Origin: Urechis unicinctus
Lineage: Eukaryota; Annelida; Polychaeta; Xenopneusta; Urechidae
NCBI GenBank assembly: GCA_034190875.2
Contig: CM067356.1
Location: 65,473,298-65,537,297, forward strand
Reading direction: 5' to 3'
DNA length: 64,000 nucleotides
In this document: piece by piece, positions 12,181 through 25,679 of the stretch
Position numbering within the stretch: the stretch's first letter is position 1
Layout of the letters: each line of letters opens with the position of its first letter
Position numbers and translations under genes: made by a program
Notes under the pieces: model-generated
Databases searched by the model: none
Seen by the model: the letters and a program-made list of their open reading frames with translations, nothing else
What the model was told of the DNA's origin: nothing

Positions 12181-12703
12181 CCACATGCATTATGTTTTTG
12201 AATCAAGGTCAGTATTTTCTCAACACAGGATTCATTCTCTTTCTCCCATCATGAGCATCTGCATATTCAAGGCCATTACCATCATCGTCATTGTGATTCC
12301 CATCGGCGTCGCCGCCATGGTCGTCTTCAGCAAACAATTGGTGGATTATTTAGCTGCCGTTCTCAAACATAATATTCACTTATAGGATAAGGTGTTCCAG
12401 TGAGGAGATGCAATGTTTCAACCGTCGTGCGACTTGCTAACATGTAAATCAGATCAATAGCATAATAACCTGATAAAGAACGAAGTTATTTATTTGTCTT
12501 ACCATAAAGAAATATTACAATTGCTGTCAGGGAACGCAACCAAAACAATCTAATGGACCTCCAGGGTATTTCGCGACTGACCAACTAGGAAATCCTGATA
12601 TGCATCGCATCTCGGGTTCTATGAGCTGTATTAATATCCTGGGAGATATATTTTACATGAATAACCTGTGGGCTTTATTAATCACACTTAGTTGGCAGTG
12701 ATA

Positions 12704-15700
12704 TCTGGGTTAATCGATGAAACCTGTTTATTGCGTACTCGGGTCTAACTCGATTCCCCAAATCTACTTCATGCCAGGGCTTATTGGTGCCTCTTTGATT
12801 GCATATTGCCAGGAATTATATAACTGTTCATTCGGTTCCCGGATGCATACATCATAAATGCGACCGCAGAGATTCGAGCGGTCATTTAATTCCTACTAGT
12901 GCTTGAAGCTAACAGCAATGCACGGTCATTCCTAACCTTAATATAATGTTATCCCACATGCATTGCTAATTCACACATCAACGTCAAATTTGGAACCACG
13001 CCAAAACCATTGCCAACATAATCACTTCATCAACTGACCTAATTAATAAGAATTCAGTAGCGTATGTAAGGACCCTTGTATATCGTGTCATTAATCCTAG
13101 GGTTCAGTCGGTCACAGGCCTCAAAATCTCTTTGAGACAGTTAACAGTCGCAATCCATGTTGTGTGTTAAACATACCCAGGACGATACACCAGTATAAGC
13201 TATGTGCAGACCACGTCGCAATATCACAAAGCTTACTTGTCGATTTGAGGAAGTACCTCAATGAACAGCGCAGCGATAACATGGTTAGACTTGATCCGCG
13301 TCCGGGTGTGTTTTACGATATCATCGGCTGACCGTGTGGCGACAAACACTAAGCACGCGATGCATCGGAAGGTGCTTGTGCTAGGGGTGGGCAGTAGAAT
13401 GACCACCATCCATCTGAACACATCCCATATCTATATGTCAAACAGCAGTATTTTTTTACTTTTTGGCGTACCTTAATTAATGATCTCTTTCGGCCTACCT
13501 TTGCGTTGATCTATTCATTCGCTCAAATCTGCAACATCACCCATCCCTCATGCTTAAAAGTCGAATGGAAGGTGTCATCTTGCATTGAAGAGCTTATTTA
13601 CTCGATCGATCATATGTATTTTTGTTGACCGATGATTGATCTATTCAATAAAATAAGATGGACGGTTATGTAGATATCTGTTTTTGTTACCTAAAACAAA
13701 TGTGAAGTTAACACTATGAGAGAAACAGCAACACCAAAGTCTAGAGGATCGTATGATATGAAGATAAAGTTTCAGGGCGGTGAATGGCGTAGATGATTGT
13801 CTTCCTCAGATGCCGCTTGCTCTGTGGGATAGATAGGATTTTACACAATATTCCTGAAATGTTGGGCAACAAAAAAAGAATTCAATTTGATTTTCAAAAA
13901 AATCCTGGGTAAGTGTTATGATTGAATACCCATCCAATCCACTTGCATTTTATTGGTGCATTTGAGCGTATGTACGTGTATTAATCGCAAAGCTATCAAG
14001 TTAGGTCGTTCTTCATTATCCCAAATGGTGTCATGTTCAGTCCAACCTTAACCCTCAGGGAATACACCCCTGAAAAACACACGCGGGATTATTATGTTGA
14101 TGTGGGAACATGACGTTATATGAGTGTTTACGCCAGGTAAGCTGGCTACATAACTGGTGATTTGACGCAAAGAGGTGAACGGCAAGACACTTCTAGACCA
14201 AAGCATGATACTTCTTGCCCCACTTAAAGCAGAATCGACATCCTAGCGTCAATTTGTGATTACTTGGTGACGTGATCGCGTGTATCAATCACCAATTTGT
14301 ACATGCAGACATTAAGAGTGATCTCAGCGTTCAACTCCCGCAGTCATCATATAACTTATGACCCTACCAACGTTCCATAACCGAGCTAACCCTCACCCTT
14401 ACCCCCCAGCACGAACTCCATCACCGCGTAAATACAATTAAATCGCCACCAATACGCGATCACACTTTAGCTAATAGGTTAAATGTATGGAATTATATAC
14501 ATTGAGAACGCAGCAGTACGCAGCAGAGTGACCAAATGAAAGCGTAGGATTGTGCTTTGAAATGAATCCGTTAAGCACTTTCACACGGTCCAGTAAATCC
14601 GAGAAGTTAAAAGGCAAGGTTGAAGGAGGATAAATAACACACAACACCTTGTGCTGTAACTGATCGGCTTACAATAAATTAGTCGATTGAAAGCACATTC
14701 GATCACGTGATGCTCGCTGTTTGTGCGAAATGGGCACTAGTTAATATGGCTACCTTGAGAATATTCCAATTAAATAATTGTCATGAATACCACGTAACAA
14801 ATATTACAACAATGGGGCATGTTTAAGTGTAGCCACCATCACAGACTCATTGGGTTCGGCTCAAATTACTTGGATGACCCATATTACACGAGAGTTTAGA
14901 GACCCTTAACAGCAGCACTACATAACAGCTTTTAATTCCATAAAAATCTCAGTAATCAAAAGGATAATGGAAGTGGTGAGCAATAGAGTACAGAGCTTTA
15001 TTTTGTAATTTCCCCCTTCTGAACTGGGTGTGGTGGTTTTCAGCCACAAATGCAATTAGAATGAAACCGAATATAGAATATATCGCTTAACCAAGCAAAT
15101 AGGAACGATTACATGCATAACTTTGTTCCTTCAGAGAGCAGCAATGTAATTTTATTCGTATTGATCTAGTAGCCGCTATTCTCCGCATTATGTTGATCTT
15201 GATATTTCACATTCAGACGCACCTGAAGTCAAGCTAACGAAGAATAGAGAAGCGACGGCTATACGTCTGTGTAAATGAACATCATCAGATACTAAGATGA
15301 TCTGTTTGGTTATTGCATAAATATTTGTTTTTGAAATACCACTACTGCTCTTTCATAATGCTCTTCTTCGAACACAATATACATTGTTTCAAAAAGCGCC
15401 AAATAATCATACCTGGTGATCATCAGGTACGAAATGTAAACAAATATTGACATAGAACCGCTTAACACGCAACTCATTGTTTAAATCAAGCGCATTTAGG
15501 TATTTCCTCTTTGTTAATGAGCTCGATCAATAACCTCATTCTAACCAGCTTTTCAGTCTGACGTTAATAAATTCTGTAAGTCAATAAGCACGAACTGTAT
15601 TCTCCATGACATTTCTTTAAACAAAGATATCGAATAAATTTGTTTAAATGAAGCAAATCTCCGTGCCGTCACAGTTCCTTCAACAAAAATATACCATTTC

Positions 15701-17011
15701 ACTTGCGTCTATATTTCGTCGACAGTCTGTGTATGTTATCAGTTTCAAAATCTTACATATGAAGAGCCTCGAAGTCAACATTCGGCTTATTGTTAATCAC
15801 AAACATCGATTGTGTTAAAGTGCACACTTGTGTTTCGAAGGCACTTATGTTTGCATTAAGTTACCATGGACATGTAATAAAACAATGGTCGAGCAATAAT
15901 ATTAGGCTTGATGATATAGAAATGATGGCATAGTTCGAATAACAACCTTTTTATTAATAGTATGCCATTTTGGCAGAATTGAGGCCTTTATATTGAGGTA
16001 AGATTTAGCTATAGCCAGTAGCTGAGAGGGAATATTGCCAACCACGTCTCATAGTAATCATGTACTTACAGGGTATGACATTTGCATTGTCGCGTTTCGG
16101 CTGCCTGTCGTTAACCTTAATTGTGTGGCATTTAGCATTCTTTTGTTTTCTTGTGAGTACCTAAATATCCCGGCAGAGGGAGCCTTCAGAACAATAGCAA
16201 TAGTTACATTAGTCCTCCAGGGCATTGGACATCTTTTCAATTAGCCCTAGTGCTTCAATTGCCGCTCGTTCATGTTATGACCATTACGATGACTCCACCC
16301 CCTATTGGCACACGTGCTTCAACTTCATTGATAGGAGCACGTATTCCTTTCCAGTCAACTGCTCTTAATTGATATGTTTAAAGTTATAACTACTCTATGA
16401 AACTGAACGTATGTGTCGATAAATCTTTGTCTTTTTCCCAATACCTGCGCGTCGTTCCCTGTATTTTGTATGCCACAGATTTTTCATAGCCTAACTCACT
16501 TGAGAGCGATAACATTTGACATTCGAGTATCGCGGGAATACAGATGGATGCAGTCATATGAGCGCCATTCGTAGCATTTATGTGAATTAATGGATACTCG
16601 TCGTCTTAATTGCTTCGGTTCGCAACTTGCCGCAAGCAGGAGCTACCACAGTAGGTCTTTCTTGTATATGCACACCTCTTACAGCTGATGCTAGTCTATC
16701 GATGTCGGAATGGAAGTGTATATCGGTTGGCTATGGAACTGCCTTAGTTGATTCAGTATTGTGGATGTAATATTGTTTTGGAGGACACATTGGTTATCAG
16801 ATACTACAGATACTCCCCAAAATATCCTTATACACTAGACGATTGTGGCGGAAATGATGCTCCCTTTATTTGATCAAAGGGGATAGTGGCAGTACTCAAT
16901 AATATTATATTTCTATGCATTTAAAGTGTTGCACACTCACAGTCGCATAGATCATATTCATCTTACACCTTATAGGTGTCGACATGGTTCTGTACACAAA
17001 ATTATCGCTTG
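12704..17011 (+). repeat. Large repeat copy B (direct repeat of 1-5452)
   Basis: Follows copy A with few substitutions. Relative to A it lacks about 133 bp (A 509-641), about 196 bp (A 2285-2480) and about 870 bp (A 4301-5170), and gains about 65 bp near 14200-14265. It is cut at 17011 by the gap. A 60-codon minus-strand open frame at 16058-16240 is also open in the inverted copy at 29289-29471 but stopped in copy A, so it is probably chance. Confidence 0.9.
14700..14925 (+). repeat. Shared ~230-bp module, copy B version
   Basis: Copy B counterpart of 2061-2298, starting at the same CACGTG palindrome. The block that follows it in copy A is missing here. Confidence 0.7.
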
Positions 17012-17111
17012 NNNNNNNNNNNNNNNNNNNNNNNNNNNNNNNNNNNNNNNNNNNNNNNNNNNNNNNNNNNNNNNNNNNNNNNNNNNNNNNNNNNNNNNNN
17101 NNNNNNNNNNN
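17012..17111. other. Assembly gap (100 N)
   Basis: Exactly 100 N, the usual placeholder for a gap of unknown size. It interrupts copy B; the sequence on its far side does not continue copy A, so more than 100 bases, or a misjoin, may lie here. Confidence 1.
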
Positions 17112-17248
17112 GAAACGAAACCTTCTTTCCTTCGGGCCCCCATTTATCAAGCCCTTACGTGGGGGGGGCCGCTAAAATCGAACTATTACCAACAGAATTC
17201 CTGAGGGGTGGTGATGAGAGACGGGAGACGATTATTCTTAGGTCGCTA

Positions 17249-17580
17249 TTGTCTGTATCTGAGGGTTGATGTCCGTAAAATTAATACCCGAGACTTAATA
17301 TGACGTTCTATTGCTCTTTATTTGTCTCCACTGACTGACACGTTTTGTCTTAGTGTTCTCTGACTTGACCGTATTGTCTCGTCTATTTTCTGTGAGTCCC
17401 TGTCCGTATGAATCTTCTGCATGTTTTTCCGTATGTTCTCTTATATTTATTCGTGTGTTTGAAGCTGTCGTATTTATAGTGAAGTTGGGGTTGGCTTGAT
17501 GTGGTGAGCTGTGATTGGCTAATCTTGGGATCATTTTGGACTGACTTGCAGTTATCAAGAGATTTCAATTGGAGATCAAA
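17249..17580 (-). mobile_element. LTR-like segment, minus strand
   Basis: Read on the minus strand there is a CCAAT-type box (complement of 17512-17517), a TATA-type box (complement of 17471-17480) and an AATAAA signal (complement of 17317-17322) about 150 bases later, an order typical of the U3-R part of a retrotransposon LTR. The ends are not defined and no internal gag or pol sequence is visible; the assembly gap is just beyond the 3' side. It could equally be an ordinary promoter region. 17581-18059 shows only a short GT/ATG-rich patch (17830-17880). Confidence 0.3.
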
Positions 17581-18059
17581 CGGGTCTCTGTTAATTGTTA
17601 TAAGAAATTTATGAGATTCGAACGTTTACAACAAAGGACTGTAATTTGGAAACTGACCCGTTCCAAGCATTAACTTAAACGAATTCTATAGTTTTATGTA
17701 AATTGAGCAACAATTAATCTGGTACGAGTGAAAAGGGGTGAATTTCATTTGTCTAAATTGGTAAGTTTTCATGTCCCGAGTGGGCAAAATGTTGTAAATC
17801 TAACTGAAACTTTTGGGAGGGATGGAGAGGTGTTGGATGTATGTGTTGGTATATGTATGCGTGTATGTATGCGTTTTGTTGGGGGTGAATGCATTGGAAA
17901 GCCCGAGGGGTTGCACCAGTAACTAACTTCTCCAGCCAAGGGTCTGTGAAAGCTGGATGCTTACACATGAGCTGTCTCGCCCGCTGACAATCACTCATGA
18001 TAAGTAAGCTACATCCCTAAACCAACAACAAAATTTCATCCGTTGACAACCTTTACTAA

Positions 18060-18560
18060 ATTATTAAATAAATAGCCTGAAAGACATCAAGTTTCTTACA
18101 CCGGGTCGTTATGGATCCTAACTATCTGTCATCCACTTTTAGCCGCATCTGTCAAAGTAAACTATTGACAAGGGAATAAAATGCTTAACTCCGAATGGTG
18201 GTAACAAGTTTGTAGAAGTGGTATGGTGTTTTTGTCGATGATGAAGTGACAAGTACAATGATATGGGGGTCGAGCTCGGGATGGTTGTTATAGTATGTGC
18301 AGTCATGGTAAATGTGTTGGATGGTAAGTAATGACTTGAGCAGGTGAGTCGGACGCTAATGTTACTCTTCTGGTATATTTGTTGATTAATACGCAAAATC
18401 ACGTAGCCCAGTAATCGTACTTGACACTTAGAGGACCTTTCTGCCTTTATTTGCGCCAGTATTTATTAGCTAATGTCCCTATGCGCTTCGTTGTTAATCA
18501 ACTCGAGTCAAATCACTAGTAACTTAGCCAGCCACTCACTGCTACTCCTAGATATACAGG
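18060..18560 (-). repeat. Shared ~480-bp module, inverted copy 1
   Basis: Reverse complement of 11000-11480 with many small changes; the ACCCGGTGTAAGAAACTT and GACAGATGCGGC anchors are intact. It lies next to the inverted 6490-7312 segment. Confidence 0.7.
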
Positions 18561-18639
18561 CTATCTGGTTTTGCTGATATTAACATTTCTGTCTAATTTT
18601 CAGCTTACATTTGTTTGAAGCTAATTTAAGTTACGGAAC

Positions 18640-19500
18640 CCGAGAAGTTAAAGCGTGTTTGAATTAATGGATCTGTAACAGTGCAAACGATGGATAAAAC
18701 CAACAACTATAGCCAGGGGCTAGGGGCCGCTTGATACTTTTTCATAAGCTGTCTCTCCCACTGGCAATCCCCCGACAAAACATCCTTCTACTAATCACCA
18801 TACTTCAGCAACTGACAAGCCTTATGGAAAAATTCAAGAAGCTTACATAAATATTTATATTACATTTATATGCAATAAGTCTCTATAGATCATGATGTTG
18901 TAAGTTTTGAATGGCTCTAAATATCAAGGCCTACGGGTACGATGAATTCGGCTGTATATCGACTTCTATATATTGCACGATTACATCATACACTACCGGC
19001 AGTGGCAGCCTTGCATGGCGCAATACAGGAAGCGGCGATACACACATGAACGGCGATTTTATGTCACCCCACATGGAACCATCGAATGAGTTGCAGATAT
19101 ATAAAATATATTACGAAATAAAATTGACTGCCACATAACCAACCTGGAAAGATTTGGGATTAAAAAGCCAATGCAATTAAAGCTATGCAAACTAATCCAG
19201 TACCGCTGAACGTTAGTTTGTCCTGACTTTTAACAGCCAAATGAACAATGGTGATATACAAAAGTATTTCATAGATAATTCGATCAAGCAATCTTGTCTG
19301 AGATGATCATTTCCAAAAACATAAATTCAAAGCAAACGTGTAAAATATGTCATGCGTATAGTAGGATGTGTTTAACGAATATATTTCAACCGAAACATGC
19401 GTCCAACCACCAAGCAGTTTAGTGCCAGTTAATCGATAATGAAGACACTGAGAGTAATGATGACACCGGCGATATTGTTGTGAAGACGGCGATTACGACA
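18640..19500 (-). repeat. Inverted copy of 6490-7312 plus 8337-8400
   Basis: 18690-19500 is the reverse complement of 6490-7312, and 18640-18700 of about 8337-8400, so about 1 kb of copy A is missing at the join. It ends against the (GAT)n array at 19522. Confidence 0.75.
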
Positions 19501-19521
19501 ATGATGACGACAATTTTGAAG

Positions 19522-19538
19522 GTGATGATGGTGATGAC

Positions 19539-19574
<36 letters not shown>

Positions 19575-19685
19575 AATGGCGATACTGCTGACGGTTATGA
19601 TGCTGCTGCAGATGATGGCATTGATGCTGATAAAGATGATGATGACGATGATGATGATGACGACGACGACGACGACGATGATGAC

Positions 19686-19732
<47 letters not shown>
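19522..19732 (+). repeat. (GAT)n-type trinucleotide microsatellite
   Basis: Almost pure GAT/GAC triplets. Open frames on both strands through it (19419-19907 minus, 19480-19767 plus) read as Ile/Val or Met/Thr runs and are repeat artefacts. Confidence 0.95.
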
Positions 19733-19904
19733 CCATTATGATAACGATGAGGCCCCTTAGAATATAAGGATAATATTGAAGGCGCTGTATAAATAGATGC
19801 TTGCCTTTATATAGGGGAAAAGAGCACTCGCCGCTTGTCAATAATGTGTAAATGGGGGTATTTCCGTAAATAGCCTGATGGATGTAATGCTTCGAAGAGT
19901 GGGT

Positions 19905-20592
19905 CATTATTGATAATAACTTTCTGTCGTCATCTTTGCACTACCTTTGCCAAAGTAAACGATTGAAAAGAGAATTAAATGCTGTAATCTGATATTGATC
20001 TATGTAGGTAACACGTTAACTGATGTGTTATCGCGTTTGGGCGGTGATGAAGTGACATGTATAGTGAAATGGGAGTCGGTCTATGGATGATGGTGATGGT
20101 AAGCGCGGCAATGGTTTTGAGTGACAAGTTATGAACTGACCAGGTGGGTCGAACGCCAAGATTACTGTTCCAGTATACATACCTGGTGTATATGTTGATT
20201 GATTCGCGATATCACGTCGCAAAGTGATCACCACTTGACACTAGAAGAATGTTCCTCTTTTAATTGGCGCAAGTAGTGCCACGCTTATGTCCCTATATGT
20301 TTAGTTCGCTACCAACATTAAGTAAACACTCATGTAAGTTCGTTCTCTCGATACAAAGGGCTATCTAGTAGTACTGTTGTTAGGGGCCTCTGAGGAACGT
20401 AGAGTAATATTAGTCACCCACGTAATCAAAGCTAAACCTAATAAGTTTGTGATTGTGACGACACTTAAACATTTCCATTCTTGATATGTTTGTACGTGAT
20501 ATTTATGAAAATTGCTTGATTGTTATGCTCTTAATGTAGTCATATAATAATGCTCTTGTTTCTCACAAACATCGAGGGTCTTATTATACTAA
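19905..20592 (-). repeat. Second inverted ~480-bp module joined to an inverted 230-bp module
   Basis: 19905-20410 is the reverse complement of about 11000-11410 and 20372-20592 that of 2061-2298. The two modules are therefore neighbours here as they are at 10875-11480, which suggests that they once travelled together. Confidence 0.65.
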
Positions 20593-20650
20593 GAAAACTG
20601 TATTGCGCCTTGGGGTAAGGCTTAGATATTATGTTTGTTCTTCTATTGCG

Positions 20651-21088
20651 TGTTCCGTTTTACTTCTAAATAACAACACAGTTTATAGTGCACAGATAAA
20701 TGAAAGACTCCGTCTTGTACCAAAGTTTGTTTATTTCTAGTACAATCCACAAGCAGAAAACAAGGGGTCGACGTGAGTCAGTCTCTTTTGGAGTCTGGCT
20801 GTCTGGCTGTGAGGGAGCGCGTTTTGTGGCTCTTATATACCCTGGAATTTGCTTTACCGTCTCTATATAAGGAGAGGAATAATCAAACATACCAGAGATA
20901 CCTCCTCACCCAACATTCGCCGATGATATGTAGCATACGAGGCATCAGAATCAGACAGCATATGCGTGAGGGGGCGAAGGCAATGGCATGGCAGATGAAG
21001 CATAGCAAGTCGGTTAGAGGGTTGGGATGCGACGTATACACCAGCCAGAAAAACATGGAAAGTCATTACTCTTTAGTAGCAAAGAACA
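20651..21088 (-). mobile_element. Candidate solo LTR, minus strand
   Basis: The 438-bp segment ends in TGTTC and GAACA, a 5-bp inverted pair of the TG...CA kind. On the minus strand a TATATAAGAG box (complement of about 20830-20840) is followed about 100 bases later by an AATAAA signal (complement of 20730-20735). There is no primer-binding site, polypurine tract or internal coding sequence next to it, and no clear target-site duplication. Open frames inside it (20773-21099 plus, 20666-20890 minus) have no recognised similarity. Confidence 0.35.
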
Positions 21089-24000
21089 TTCCTATGTAAC
21101 CAAAATGAGTAAGCAACAAGCATGCTGTGCAGATATAAATAGACCTACATATAGCAATAGCATCACGCTTAATACTGCCCACCAGTCATAAAATTACTTT
21201 CCTAGCCGGCAGCCATCTTTGTCAAAACGCTCTTCATAAATAAATAAATAAATTACTTCAAACCAATTAAAATGCAAAATCACATTAGCAAATCAAAACA
21301 GTCACAAACCGAGGATCAACAGGTCGGTGGAGTTGCCGAGAATATGAAGATCAACATTTGTATCCCGCCAACGCTTTTCAAAGTTTATGCCTGAGGGGAA
21401 CGATAGGACAAAACTTGACAACATTTAGGTAAATGAAATTCGTGTTGGTTTGATTTCTCACAATGCTTTGCAATCTACAAATGTACGGATGACTGCCCCG
21501 AGTGGATCCCTATGAGCATGTTAATCTCATTTTCTGCATCAATAAAATGTAAGTGGTTCGGATGCATATATAATTATAGTACTTTAAGGTACATCACAAT
21601 ATTGGTTTGTGATATGTGCTAATTGACATTAACGTCAGACGACCACAGTATTGATACTTGTGTGCAATGGTCAACTAACGTTTGCTTGACGATAGGATCA
21701 ACTTGCATGTTTATTGATATTACAGAATTCAAAATAGTGAAGGCAAATTTTTACACACACGCTTGAAAAGATTGGTCAATTTCATGTCCCTTACAATACA
21801 AATGATATACAAAACAAATAAGCTATTCGATGAAGATAGAGTACTTTCATCTTAATAAGTAAGCATGAGAGATAGACTGGAGAAAGGTTCTAAGCGCCCC
21901 CAGGACATGCTTACAACTCTAAAGTGAATGTGTCAGTTAGACCACACTTACAACTGATTGACCTCACGGTTTGATGTTAAGCCAGATACGGGCTGCTGAA
22001 TACGCTTCAAAATGCCCTATATTTGAGTGTGTTAGTAGTTTGAAAATATTTGCATTTGTTTTGTTTCGGTTACAAATTCGACAAAGGTGTCTAAAATTGC
22101 TGTGTTCGTAGAATAACAGAAGTTCGATGTTTTGAATAACCGTATACCGTTGCTTGTTCAAAGCACCAACAGGCATGTAATTGACCGGTCGTCTCTCTGT
22201 CTCCTCTAATTAGATATATACATCCGGTTATTGGCAATACCGATGAATGATGCTATTTTGTGTCTCTTAATATGCTATCAAAGATGGTAAAATTGACCAT
22301 TTTGGCTTTATTAAGCATCTTGAATGGGCTGTGATAGCTAGGTTATGTTACAATTAAACCTGGTTTTTCCGTCATCTGGTCGAATCCGATCTCACAGATC
22401 ATCTCCTTGTCTCGGCTTATTGCTCGTTCCACCAATAACGAAAGCCGTTTCCCGCCATCAAGAGGTCGGTTCATTATCGAATATTCGGGCAAAACTAACT
22501 TAAAAGCAATAACAACAATACTACTTTCATGTTCTTATAAAATAACGTCACAATTGCCAATATAGCTGATCGGACACAGTGCTTATAATTCGGGATGAAT
22601 ATACGTTTGTAGTGTGATCACTACAGACGTACTGCCTCCACTCGAGGTAACGACTGATTGATTGTTTCGGTAAGAAGACACTTAGTCAATGCTCCGGGTG
22701 GATTAGCAGATTAATGGACAATGGGAACGAAGTCCATCGAAGGTGTTGATCAATTAAGGGTCATATAGGTACATTAGCATCTGACGTGCATATTTTTCAT
22801 AATAAGAATCACTATCCGGGGAATATATACGGATGTGACGGTGACAATGAAGTCTCTGTTGTTGAAATACTGGCTTTAAATCATGATCACGCCATATGCA
22901 ATATACATTCGGGAGCTGATTTTACTGTGTTCTACTATATATAAAATCTAGAGAAGGATGAAATACCGTTACAATTGTTTATTCCCACAACAAACCCAAT
23001 TGCTAACATCCATGGTAGCTGACAGGGTTATAAGAAGGGAGATGAAACCGATAATCACAACCAATTATCGCCATCGCGCATTTCTGTGTTAGTCACTTAC
23101 TATTTTTGTCGTTAGCAATGGAGATCAATGACCAAGAACCCATTTAACAAGACGTAAATGCAACGCAGGTAAGCATTCACGACTCTGCATACGCAAAATT
23201 TCGATATAAATTTTTTGTTCAGGTTCTGAACGACGGTCTCAGTTGCAGGTCGTTCAGGTATCTTGGATAATGCTTAGCTCATCATCATCTAAAAGGTGGT
23301 ATCAAATTGTCACTGATGCTGTCGCGAATGTAATATTCGCAAAGTCTTCAGCGAACATAATAAGTGCTACTCAGTTATGTTTACGTGTGTTTTTCTTATA
23401 GGTGGTCATACAAAAAGGGACTTTAATGAGATACAGAAATGATTAATCGAATGTTACCCTTTGTTTGGCTCATTGCGTCGATAATCACTGAACAGATTTA
23501 CAAGGTTTTGTGCTAGTTTAAAATACTTGATTTCATTGTGATCATAACATTATTAGGCAGCTTATATTCGATTCTCGATATATTCGCTAAGTTCTAGTTC
23601 TATTTATATATAGCGACGTCAAAGACATTTCTCTGTTTTAACTGTAATGCTTATAATGTCACACATCATGTAACCTTCTTGTGCTGCTCGCTAGTAGCGC
23701 TGCCGCTCTGTTTGGTGTGGGAACGAATCTGTCAAATTCGTCGTTTATTATTTACCCTGCATGTTCGGAAAACGTTGCTAACTACTAGCTATCAGTTGTT
23801 TTGTATTGTATAAATGTATAATATACCCATTTTTAAGCTTGTATGCATCACCTGGTGTTCAGATATGTGTTCCTGTGTAATAGAAATTTTATTACCGCTC
23901 ACTCGTTGCATTCAATGTCAGTGTTATTTTCTTCAAGTTATATATTACACTTTGTGTATCTCACACTTATTGGAACTTCTTATTTGCCACTGCAGTGTTT

Positions 24001-24699
24001 GACCCTTTGGTCCAGGAAATGGAGAAATAAACAAAGTGTTTTCACATTTTCGAGTTGTTTTCTTGTGAATGGGGATCGAGTTCACTATCTGTAATCATAC
24101 GGTGCTCCAGGGTATGTGGAAGGCAGTACACGTCTAGTCATTATAATCTACCATTGATTAACTTCGACTGGCAAGTCTGCACGATTCGTTGAAAATGAGG
24201 GAACTCAAGGCTTACTATATTGGAATGAGCGGCGCGTTTGTTTAATAAGTAATGATTATTGTGTGTCATAATAACCGTCGAATGCTGAATCCGTACTGTA
24301 CCAACCAAGTGTTATTTGTCAATACTGTCACAAAGGGATACGAAATACTGCGCATGGCATATCCTGTTTTTACAAATGTGGAAACATGAATAACATGAAA
24401 AGCAACCCTATTTTGCTCCTTGTTGACACCATATCTTCTCGTAATTAGTCTTGTAATGATCTTTCTGTGTGGCTCTACCCACTCATATCACCCTATCTAA
24501 CCAACAAATCGTGGATGGTTATCAATTTTAGTTTTTTGCATCGGCATCTCAATATATTACATTGATGGGCACAAAAACATCAACAATAAGCCAATCAATC
24601 AATGCCCAACATTGTTCTTTATGCTCGAACTCTCTACTTGTAAGAGCATTTGTCGATTAGGATTAGTAGTCCTGAAATGTAAAATACTCTAGCAATGTT
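21089..24699. other. Stretch with no recognised gene
   Basis: About 3.6 kb that split the inverted copy between its 6490 and 6500 equivalents. Small open frames (for example 21964-22176 minus and 23843-24094 plus) show no motif or splice-site pattern I can support. No tandem repeat was noticed. Confidence 0.5.
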
Positions 24700-24870
24700 A
24701 ATACGTAATATAATGCTAACCCAGTACAGTTACTGCAGGTTATACGCTTCGTGACGGATCAGGAGACAAGACGGTGATCGTTGGAACAAACACGATAGCC
24801 GCATCATTCATTGGAGGGCAAAGTAAAGATACAGCGCATTGTGATAAACGTTTTGATCCATTTTGATGGA
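24700..24870 (-). repeat. Inverted copy of 6380-6510
   Basis: Near-identical run centred on 24756-24845, reverse complement of about 6400-6500. Its continuation is found about 5 kb away at 19500. Confidence 0.75.
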
Positions 24871-25208
24871 ATTTGCGTAGGTTATCTGCTCAGTCAAGGT
24901 ATTATATCGTCATGTTGTTGTCCAGAGAAGCAGTAGCTGGCTAGCCACATAGCATCGTCCGTTTGCCAGGATGTACAACGTCTTGTGCTGAATGCGTCTG
25001 TTTTTCAAAATTAACAAGCTGACAAAAAGTCGCAAATGTCGGTTAACAGTTTAGGCTGTGGTACCCAGAACATTATACGTGGTCCGAAACTTTGGTCTAG
25101 AATAGCGACAGCGGTCAAACATATCCGACCAGTTCAATATTGACAGTGGAGCAGCTAGGACCAAGTATCTACCCGGAATAAAGGAATATATCAAATTTAC
25201 CGCCACTG

Positions 25209-25226
25209 CCCCCCCCCCCCCCCCCC
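25209..25226 (+). repeat. Poly-C tract
   Basis: Eighteen consecutive C. A minus-strand open frame over it (25051-25326) reads as a glycine run and is not taken as coding. No other feature is recognised between 24871 and 25679. Confidence 0.95.
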
Positions 25227-25679
25227 TCCTCACACATGTCCTCGAGTGACTCATGAATGCATAGAAAGGACATTGGGTCGCTTTGACAGAAATACAGGAT
25301 GGCTCAGCCCGAATTTGAAAAGACAACTGTTACGCAACATTGTTTCATTAACGCATAGCGGTCGGAACTGGTCAATATTCGAGATATTGAACTCTGATGG
25401 ACACCGACCAGCTTTTTAAATTTGATCAAAATAAATTCCAGCTTCATCATTTGAATTTTGTTTTGTGACCTGTGGAGCAGGATTTGATTGCAGCAAATGT
25501 AATTATATCCAAGCAAAGTGAAAAAGCCATCGTATGCATTGACCCACTTAATTTGATTTTCATCATGATCATTGTCATTTGACATTACAGCCAAAATTGT
25601 TACTACTGTTACCGTGTTATGAGAGTGAGGTTAATTCAATCCTAGGTGGTAGGTGTGTTGTGTACCACTCGCATCGCTT

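Noticed and set aside
19419..19907. 162-codon minus-strand frame
   Set aside because: Ile/Val runs translated from the (GAT)n array.
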